Of a DNA stretch of 6,245 nucleotides, positions 1 to 6,100 are shown one piece after another. A model generated the notes under the pieces. The model made no database searches. It was not told where the DNA came from and saw only the letters and a list, made by a program, of their open reading frames with translations. Origin of the DNA: an uncultured Lachnospiraceae bacterium. GTDB taxonomy: Bacteria > Bacillota > Clostridia > Lachnospirales > Lachnospiraceae. Every line of letters begins with the position of its first letter. The stretch's first letter is position 1. The translations under genes and the position numbers were made by a program. The DNA lies in assembly GCA_902463835.1 (NCBI GenBank), contig CABQGZ010000212.1, forward strand, positions 1-6,245, read 5' to 3'.

Positions 1-793
1 CGTACAGATCCTTCTGGTAACCGAAAATATGGGTCTCCACCCCAACTGGATTCTCCCCCTCTATGGTTGGCTTCTTCCCTACGTTGGTGATGCCGCCGTA
101 CAACTGTCCGTCCACCAGCACTCTGGACACATAGACGCCAAAGGGCGGCAGCAGCTTTTCGGGGGGCGGAATCAGGTTCACTGTGGGAATCCCCAGCTTA
201 CGTCCAAGCTTTCGCCCGTGAACCACAGTTCCCTCCACAAAGTATTCATATCCGAGCAGCATGTTTGCCATTTTCATGTCGCCTTTTAAAATCTCCTCGC
301 GGATGAAGCTGCTGCTGATCTCACGATGATCATACTCCCGCTTTTTCACAAGGATGTATTCAAATCCCAGGACAGGGCTCATTCGCTGCAGTGTCTCATA
401 ATTGCCGCTGCGGTTATGGCCAAAGCAAAAGTCTGTTCCTGCAACGATACATTTCACATGCAGCCTGTCCACCAGCATCCGCAAGAATTCCTCCGGCTCC
501 ATGGCACGCACTGCATCGTTAAAAGGGTATTCGATCAGATAATCAATGCCGGTTCGGGCGAATACCGCTTCTTTCTCCTGGTTTGTGGTCAGAACGCTCT
601 GCTGCTGTCCCTCTACTACCGCCCTGGGCGGAATATCAAAGGTGAACATGACTGCGGCAAGCCCTTCCCGCTTCTTTTTCTCCATGACTTCGATCAGAAG
701 CTTATGTCCCATATGAAGTCCGTCAAACTTTCCCAGGGACAGGACGGTGGGCGCTTGAATCTGAATCTCGGTAGTCTCTCTTATGTATTCCAT
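1..793 (-). CDS. ribF: RibF, bifunctional riboflavin kinase / FAD synthetase (partial, C-terminus beyond window)
   Basis: Phosphorylates riboflavin to FMN and adenylates FMN to FAD in the cytoplasm. The frame is open from ATG at 793 to the window edge, giving 264 complete codons and no stop, so the C-terminus is missing; from the usual family length of about 310 residues I infer that roughly 40-50 residues lie outside. The N-terminal nucleotidyltransferase domain shows GKFDGLHMGH (21-30), GTDFCFGHNRSGN (119-131) and ISSSFIR (159-165). The flavokinase domain shows LGIPTVN (200-206), whose PTxN motif is the ATP/Mg-binding signature, and TNVGKKPT (236-243) followed by VETHI (252-256), where Glu253 is the expected catalytic base. 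The ATG at 793 is the only plausible start: an in-frame TGA lies upstream with no start codon between. It is the last gene seen in the operon, separated from truB by 111 nt. The family call is very secure. Confidence 0.96.
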   Translation of the reverse strand, partial: MEYIRETTEIQIQAPTVLSLGKFDGLHMGHKLLIEVMEKKKREGLAAVMFTFDIPPRAVVEGQQQSVLTTNQEKEAVFARTGIDYLIEYPFNDAVRAMEPEEFLRMLVDRLHVKCIVAGTDFCFGHNRSGNYETLQRMSPVLGFEYILVKKREYDHREISSSFIREEILKGDMKMANMLLGYEYFVEGTVVHGRKLGRKLGIPTVNLIPPPEKLLPPFGVYVSRVLVDGQLYGGITNVGKKPTIEGENPVGVETHIFGYQKDLY

Positions 794-794
794 T

Positions 795-814
795 CCTCTC
801 CCATCCTTTTCCTC
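795..814 (-). promoter_or_regulatory. Purine-rich ribosome-binding region of ribF
   Basis: Read on the minus strand, two Shine-Dalgarno-like stretches precede ribF. GAGG at 814-811, followed by AAAAGG down to 805, leaves 11 nt from the last G to the ribF ATG. GAGAGG at 800-795 leaves only 1 nt, too close for normal use. The GAGG is ideally spaced (6 nt) for a different, out-of-frame ATG at 804. The sequence therefore supports initiation in this area, but the spacing to ribF itself is not optimal. Confidence 0.6.
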
Positions 815-831
815 TCTGCTCTCTCATTTGC

Positions 832-886
832 GCAGCACATAGCGTATCATCCCTGCCACTTTCCAGATACATGGTTATGGCGCTGC
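832..886 (-). other. Possible imperfect hairpin in the ribF leader
   Basis: Three nested complementary blocks are visible: GCAGC with GCTGC (832-836 with 882-886), ATA with TAT (839-841 with 876-878), and GTATC with GATAC (844-848 with 866-870). They are separated by internal loops of 2x3 and 2x5 nt and enclose a 17-nt loop. The short helices and internal loops make it weak, and such nesting could arise by chance. No T-tract follows, so it is not a terminator. Function unknown. Confidence 0.3.
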
Positions 887-904
887 ATTCTCCTTTGCAC
901 AACA

Positions 905-1801
905 TCACAGAAACATCTTCACCGGTTTCAAATCTTCTTCTGCCTTCTGATAACGGTAGATGCCTGCGAAACGTCCCTGACAGTCATAGAGCCGCACCGG
1001 CTCCTCCTGCCATCCGGCCTGCCATTCCTTCAATCCATGAAGTGGGATCCGATTGCCGTTCTCAATAGCCTTCTGATAGTCCTCCGTCACCGAAATTCCT
1101 GGGTAACGCTGGAACAAAGCATCCACAGGGATCAGAATATCCTCCGTACCGCCGCTGTGTACAATCTCGGAAATCAGCTCCAGGGTAAGGCTGTCCGCAA
1201 TCTGAAAATCTGCCACTCTCGTGCGGGTCAGCTGCTTCATACATGCCCCGCAGCCAAGCCTTTCGCCGATGTCATGACACAGGGTACGGATGTAGGTGCC
1301 CTTGGAGCAGGTGACCTCCATGGTAATTTCCGGATATACTGCTTCTAAAATACGAATTTCTTCAATATATACTCTTCTTGGCTGCCGCTCCACCTCTCTG
1401 CCGGCCCGGGCCAGCTCATACAGCTTTTTCCCGTTGACCTTCAGGGCGGAGTACATGGGCGGAATCTGGTCATACGCTCCCTGAAAGCTCAGGATCGTCT
1501 CCCGGAGTACTGCTTCGCTCACATTCACCGGGCGCTCCTTCAATATACTTCCGGTCATATCCTGAGTGTCCGTGGTAATTCCTAAGCGCATCACGCAGCG
1601 GTAGGTCTTATCCTTATCTGTCAGCAGGTCACACACCTTGGTGGCCTTCCCTAAGCATACCGGCAGCACACCAGTAGCTTCCGGATCCAGGGTTCCCGTA
1701 TGGCCAATCTTCTTCTGGCCGAAAATTCCCCGCAGCTTAGCCACCACATCATGTGAGGTATAGCCCGCTTCCTTATAAACATTTACAATGCCGTTCCACA
1801 T
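905..1801 (-). CDS. truB: TruB, tRNA pseudouridine-55 synthase
   Basis: Isomerises uridine 55 in the T-loop of elongator tRNAs to pseudouridine; TruB also acts as a tRNA-folding chaperone. From ATG at 1801 the protein has 298 residues, normal for the family. The catalytic motif GHTGTLDPEATGVLPVCLG starts at residue 33, with Asp39 as the nucleophile; Tyr67 in KTYR matches the conserved active-site Tyr. KVNGKKLYELARAGR and SKGTYIRTLCHDIG are further family signatures. The last ~70 residues form a small PUA-like RNA-binding tail. The frame can be extended to a GTG at 1831, but the ATG start is preferred because MWNGIVNVYKEAGYTSHDVV aligns with the normal TruB N-terminus and CAGG lies 7 nt upstream. 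It overlaps the preceding nrnA-like gene by 19 nt, which suggests translational coupling, and it ends in TGA. Confidence 0.97.
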   Translation of the reverse strand: MWNGIVNVYKEAGYTSHDVVAKLRGIFGQKKIGHTGTLDPEATGVLPVCLGKATKVCDLLTDKDKTYRCVMRLGITTDTQDMTGSILKERPVNVSEAVLRETILSFQGAYDQIPPMYSALKVNGKKLYELARAGREVERQPRRVYIEEIRILEAVYPEITMEVTCSKGTYIRTLCHDIGERLGCGACMKQLTRTRVADFQIADSLTLELISEIVHSGGTEDILIPVDALFQRYPGISVTEDYQKAIENGNRIPLHGLKEWQAGWQEEPVRLYDCQGRFAGIYRYQKAEEDLKPVKMFL

Positions 1802-2751
1802 GCCGCAACCTGCTTTTCTATCTCTTTGCACAATTTTTCCAGAATCTCTTCGGGCTTCCCTTCCATAGTGGCTCCGGAGGCAAGCACATGACCGCCGCCG
1901 CCGTATTTCATGGCAATTTCGGCGACATTCACCTTACCGTTGGAACGCATGCTAACCTTGAAGCTGCCATCCTCATTTTCATAGAGGAACACTGCCGCCT
2001 CCACATCCTTTGTCACACGGAGCTGGCTGACGATCCCCTCCAGATGCTTGGGTTGAACATCAAACTCCTTCATATCCTTCCCTGTAACCACACTGGCAAT
2101 ACAGGCTCCGCCTAAGTACAGCCGGCTGTCCATCAGCGCCTTGCCCAGAACTCGGTTCTGGTTGTATGTCTTGGCATAAAAGGTCTCGTCGATGATCCTT
2201 GTAAAGTCAATGCCCTTCTCCATCAGCTTTCCTGCAATATTCATGGTTCTGGCAGAAGTGGAGTTGTATTGAAACACGCCTGTGTCATGCACGATTCCAA
2301 CATAGATGCATTCCGCGATTTCCCTGGTGATGCGCTCCTCCTCCATCAATTCAAAGACCAGCTCTGAAGTGGAGCTTGCATTTGGAAAAATATAATTCTC
2401 ATCCGCAAAGCTGTCGTTGCTTATGTGGTGGTCGATACATATGGTTCGTTTCGCCGTCTCAAAATACGACACAGCCTCCCCCAGACGCTTTGTGTCACCG
2501 CAATCCTGCACAATACACAGGTCATAGACCTGTCCGGATTCAAAGTTGTGATGAATCTGGTCTGCGCCCTTAAGAAATCGGAAAATATTTGGAATGGGCT
2601 CCAGATACACATCCGCCTGGATCTTTGGATACCAGGCAGTAATATAATTCCAGGTTGCCAGACAGGAGCCTACACAGTCACCATCCGGATGCACATGCCC
2701 CAGGATGGCAACGGTAGTCACACCATCTAACTCTGACGCTATTTTTTCCAT
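1783..2751 (-). CDS. nrnA: NrnA-like DHH/DHHA1 phosphoesterase (bifunctional oligoribonuclease / pAp phosphatase family)
   Basis: Predicted cytoplasmic Mn-dependent phosphoesterase of the DHH family, 322 residues. Characterised relatives degrade 2-5-nt nano-RNA and dephosphorylate pAp. The metal-binding motifs are all present: HVHPDGDCVGS (19-29, motif I), QDCGD (82-86, motif II with Asp83), DHH at 107-109 (motif III), and GIVHDTGVF (152-160, motif IV with Asp156). The C-terminal DHHA1 domain carries GGGGHVLASGA (284-294), the substrate-binding glycine loop. The length and lack of extra domains exclude RecJ itself and membrane-bound GdpP. The ATG at 2751 has a strong GGAGG seven bases upstream and begins 2 nt after the rbfA stop; the 3' end overlaps truB. 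Its place between rbfA and truB is common in Firmicutes. The family is certain; the exact substrate (nano-RNA, pAp or a cyclic-dinucleotide product) is inferred from homologues. Confidence 0.93.
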   Translation of the reverse strand: MEKIASELDGVTTVAILGHVHPDGDCVGSCLATWNYITAWYPKIQADVYLEPIPNIFRFLKGADQIHHNFESGQVYDLCIVQDCGDTKRLGEAVSYFETAKRTICIDHHISNDSFADENYIFPNASSTSELVFELMEEERITREIAECIYVGIVHDTGVFQYNSTSARTMNIAGKLMEKGIDFTRIIDETFYAKTYNQNRVLGKALMDSRLYLGGACIASVVTGKDMKEFDVQPKHLEGIVSQLRVTKDVEAAVFLYENEDGSFKVSMRSNGKVNVAEIAMKYGGGGHVLASGATMEGKPEEILEKLCKEIEKQVAACGTAL

Positions 2752-2753
2752 AT

Positions 2754-3122
2754 CTATTCCTCCGTCTTCGGTCCGCCGTTCACCTCGTCAATCAGCTTTG
2801 ACATGCTCACGCCATAGGCGATAGACTGATCCAAAATAAACCGGATTTCAGGTGTATTCCGAAGGTTGATGCTCTTTGCAAGCTTTGTCCGGATATAGCC
2901 CTCAGCACTTTTCAAGCCTGCCAGGGTATCCTTGCATGACTGCTCATCCCCCAGCACGCTGATATAAGCTTTACAGCTCTTTAGATCCGGCGCTACCTCT
3001 ACCGCCACCACAGAGGTCAGCGGGTTGATCCGGGGATCCTTAATGTCCCCCCGGATGATATTGCCAAGCTCCCGCATAACCTCGCCATTGACTCTTGTAT
3101 TCTTGATACTGTTTTTTCTCAT
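2754..3122 (-). CDS. rbfA: RbfA, 30S ribosome-binding factor A
   Basis: Single-domain KH-type protein that binds the immature 30S subunit and assists late maturation of the 16S rRNA 5' region; needed for cold growth in model bacteria. It has 122 residues, typical length. The N-terminal helix with TRVNGEVMRELGNIIRGDIKDPR is family-like, and the KH signature kink AxG is seen as A73-E74-G75 in GLKSAEGYIR, followed by TPEIRF (90-95). The start at 3122 is supported by GAGG 7 nt upstream. The gene begins 18 nt after the infB stop and its TAG stop is followed after only 2 nt by the nrnA-like start, so it is an internal operon gene. No anomaly was seen. Confidence 0.96.
   Translation of the reverse strand: MRKNSIKNTRVNGEVMRELGNIIRGDIKDPRINPLTSVVAVEVAPDLKSCKAYISVLGDEQSCKDTLAGLKSAEGYIRTKLAKSINLRNTPEIRFILDQSIAYGVSMSKLIDEVNGGPKTEE
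2759..2763 (-). promoter_or_regulatory. Shine-Dalgarno site of the nrnA-like gene
   Basis: A perfect GGAGG on the minus strand lies 7 nt before the ATG at 2751. It sits inside the last codons of rbfA, so ribosomes ending rbfA sit over it. This fixes the start of the DHH protein and points to translational coupling. Confidence 0.85.
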
Positions 3123-3129
3123 TTTCTAT

Positions 3130-3133
3130 CCTC
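3130..3133 (-). promoter_or_regulatory. Shine-Dalgarno site of rbfA
   Basis: GAGG on the minus strand lies 7 nt upstream of the rbfA ATG, within the 18-nt infB-rbfA spacer. It supports the chosen rbfA start. Confidence 0.8.
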
Positions 3134-3140
3134 AGACTTT

Positions 3141-6100
3141 CTATCTAGGAACCTCTACCATCGTATATGCCTCTACGATATCAAGCTCCTGAATGTCGTT
3201 AAATCCTTCAAATACAAGACCACACTCGAAGCCCGTCTTTACTTCCTTCACATCATCCTTGAAACGCTTCAGGGAAGCCAGGCTGCCCTCGTAGATCTGC
3301 TCGCCTTCTCTGGAAATACGTACCTTGCAGCCCCGCTGGAATATACCGTCCAGAACATAGGAGCCTGCAATATTTCCAACGCCGGACGCCTTGAAGATCT
3401 GGCGTACCTCCGCGTGGCCAAGTACCTTTTCCTCGAAGATTGGATCCAGCATACCCTTCATGGCTGCCTGAACATCTTCGATGGCATTGTAGATTACCTT
3501 GTAGAGTCTTAAGTCCACACCTTCCCGCTCCGCACTAGCTTTCGCCTGTGCATCCGGACGAACATTAAAGCCGATGATGATAGCATTGGAAGCCGACGCA
3601 AGGCTTACATCCGATTCGTTGATGGCTCCAACACCGCCATGAATGATCTTCACTACAACCTCTTCGTTGGAGAGCTTTACGAGACTCTGTTTTACTGCTT
3701 CCACAGAGCCCTGTACATCTGCCTTCACGATGATGCCAAGCTCCTTTACATTGCCGGACTTGATCTGTGTAAACAGATCATCCAGGGACATTCTTGCCTT
3801 TGTATCCTCTAATAGCTTTTCCCTTCCCTGTGAAATAAATGTATCCGCAAAGCTCTTAGCTTCTTTTTCTGTGTCTGTGGAGACAAATACCTCACCGGCA
3901 TTCGGCACGTTGTTCAAACCTAAGATCTCCACTGGTGTGGAAGGTCCTGCTTCCTTCACTCTTCTTCCCTTGTCGTCGATCATGGCGCGAACCTTGCCGT
4001 AACAGCTTCCTGCCGCCACGGGCTGGCCAACCTTCAGCGTACCTTTTTGTACCAGTATAGTGGCTACCGCTCCGCGTCCCTTATCAAGCTGTGCCTCGAT
4101 GACAAGACCTCTGGCCAGACGTTTTGCATTGGCCTTCAACTCGCTGACCTCCGCTGTGAGAAGAATCATTTCCAACAGGTTGTCAATACCCTCATGGGTT
4201 CGTGCGGACACCGGTACAAAGATGGTGCTTCCGCCCCAATCCTCAGGAATCAGCTCATATTCTGACAATTCCTGTTTTACACGCTCGATGTTGGCGCTGG
4301 GCTTATCGATCTTGTTGATGGCAACAATGATCTCCACGCCGGCAGCCTTGGCATGGCTGATGGCCTCCACAGTCTGAGGCATTACACCGTCGTCTGCAGC
4401 CACCACCAGAATAGCGATGTCCGTAGCGTTAGCTCCACGCATACGCATGGCGGTGAAGGCTTCATGTCCCGGAGTATCCAGGAAAGTGATCTTCTCGCCG
4501 TTACAGGTAACCATATACGCACCGATATGCTGGGTGATACCGCCTGCCTCACGGTCGATGACATGGGTGTCGCGGATGGCGTCCAGAAGAGAGGTCTTAC
4601 CATGGTCTACGTGACCCATGACACAGACTACCGGCGGACGTTTTACCATCTTGCTTTCGTCCTCCTCATCCTCCTTTAAGAGTTCCTCGATCACATCTAC
4701 CTTCTCCTCCATCTCACAGATGCAGTTAAATTCCAGCGCGATCTCCTCTGCCTTCTCATAGTCGATTTCCTGGTTGACAGTCACCATAGTCCCCTGAAGG
4801 AACAGCTTCTTCACGATGGCAGAGGCCTGAACCTTCATCTTTTCTGCCAGTTCCTTGATGGTCAGCGTCTCAGGAAGAACGATATTTCTAATTACCTCTT
4901 CTTCCTTAACCACAGGTGCCTGTGCCTGCTGCGGCTTCTTCCTCTTGGCTGCATCCTTCTCCAGATTCACCAGACGCTCCTGCTTCTTTGGTCCTCGTTC
5001 TCTGGTCTGCTTCTGAGGCGCATTTACACGGCGGGGATCCCTGGATTCCTTTCTTGGCTCTTCTGCCGCTACCGGTGCGCTCTGGTTGAGCTTGGTGATC
5101 TCCTGCTCGAACCGATTCCTCTGTTCCTTCGGACGATTGCCGCCGACTCGCGCGCCGCCTTTATCACCCTGGCTGCGAGGACCATTCGGGCGCGCCCCCT
5201 GGAAAGTGCGGTTATTATTTCTTTCACCATCATTTCTTCCACCTCTGTCATTGCCATAACGAGACTGTGCCGGTCTGTCGCCGCCCGGCCTGTTCTGTCC
5301 CTGTGGACGATCCGAACGCATCGGACGATCCTGGCCCTGCGGTCTGTCCGAGCGCATCGGACGATCCTGGCCCTGCGGTCTGTCCCCACGCATTGGGCGA
5401 TCCTGTCCCTGTGGACGATCCGAACGCATCGGACGATCCTGGCCCTGCGGTCTATCCCCACGCATCGGGCGATCCTGGCCCTGCGGTCTGTCCCCACGCA
5501 TCGGACGATCCTGACTCTGCGGTCTGTCCCCACGCATCGGACGATCCTGGCTCTGCGGTCTGTCAAAACGCTGGGGACGCTCCGGATTCACCGGACGTGC
5601 CTGAGTTGTCACACGCTCCGAAGCTTCCGGATGTTCCTGACCGGCAGGACGCTCTGGATTTGCCGGACGTTCCAGTCCTGTCACACGGTCGGACTTGATC
5701 GGATTCATCGGCATAGCCACCCTCTCCGGGGCTTTCAGCTGTTCCACTGCTTCCGGACGTTCCGGCTGCTTTACAACCTCCTGCTTCGTAACCGCAGGCT
5801 TCTCCACCCCAAGTATCTTATCAAATTTTGCTTTTACAGCCTCTGCGCGCTCAGATGCAGTTCTCTGGGGCTGCTCTGGACGACTCTGCGCCGGACGCTG
5901 CCCTTGGGTTCTTCCTCCCTCCGGGCGATTCTGTCCCTGGGGTCTTCCTCCCTCCGGGCGATTCTGTCCCTGAGGTCTTCCTCCCTCCGGACGTCCCTGC
6001 CTCTGATTCCTGGAGCGCTTGCCATTCCCGCCCATCTTGCTGTTCTGAGGATTGAATACTGCGGTGATGCTGGACTTCTTCTTCGGTCTCGCCTCAGCCT

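Larger units (their letters stand above)
794..904 (-). other. truB-ribF intergenic leader
   Basis: This 111-nt stretch is the only sizeable gap between genes in the window. It holds a possible imperfect hairpin (832-886), purine-rich ribosome-binding sequence (795-814) and a 7-codon mini-frame overlapping the ribF start. I looked for an FMN (RFN) riboswitch, which might be expected before a flavin gene, and saw none of its conserved stems. I saw no GC-rich stem followed by a T-run, so no intrinsic terminator, and no clear -10/-35 pair. RibF is therefore probably translated from the operon transcript. Confidence 0.6.

Noticed and set aside
794..904. FMN riboswitch or intrinsic terminator before ribF
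   Set aside because: The conserved FMN-aptamer stems are absent, and no stable GC-rich stem with a following T-run is present.
723..905. 60-codon minus-strand frame whose ATG overlaps the truB stop (TGATG) and runs through the truB-ribF gap into ribF
   Set aside because: The stop-start overlap looks like coupling, but about 70 nt overlap ribF in another frame and the translation shows no family features. I treat it as chance; conservation in relatives could reopen it.
326..1348. 340-codon plus-strand open frame
   Set aside because: It lies antisense across ribF, the intergenic gap and truB, all with clear family motifs on the minus strand. Its translation is Leu/His/Cys-rich with no recognisable domain and there is no ribosome-binding site that argues for it.
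1829..1831. GTG as the start of truB
   Set aside because: It would add ten residues not typical of TruB and a 49-nt overlap with the upstream gene. The ATG at 1801 fits the family N-terminus.
5280..5564. Regular ~36-bp repeats considered as a CRISPR array
   Set aside because: The units are directly adjacent with no unique spacers, are in frame inside infB and translate to a regular peptide.
5069..5566. 165-codon minus-strand frame encoding TDRRARIVRCVG-type repeats
   Set aside because: It is the 36-bp infB array read in another phase. A repeat with a period that is a multiple of three stays open in several frames, so length is no evidence of coding here.
5267..5698. 143-codon plus-strand frame encoding ASDDPGPAVCPH-type repeats
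   Set aside because: Same cause: antisense reading of the 36-bp infB repeats. IF-2 in the opposite strand explains the sequence.
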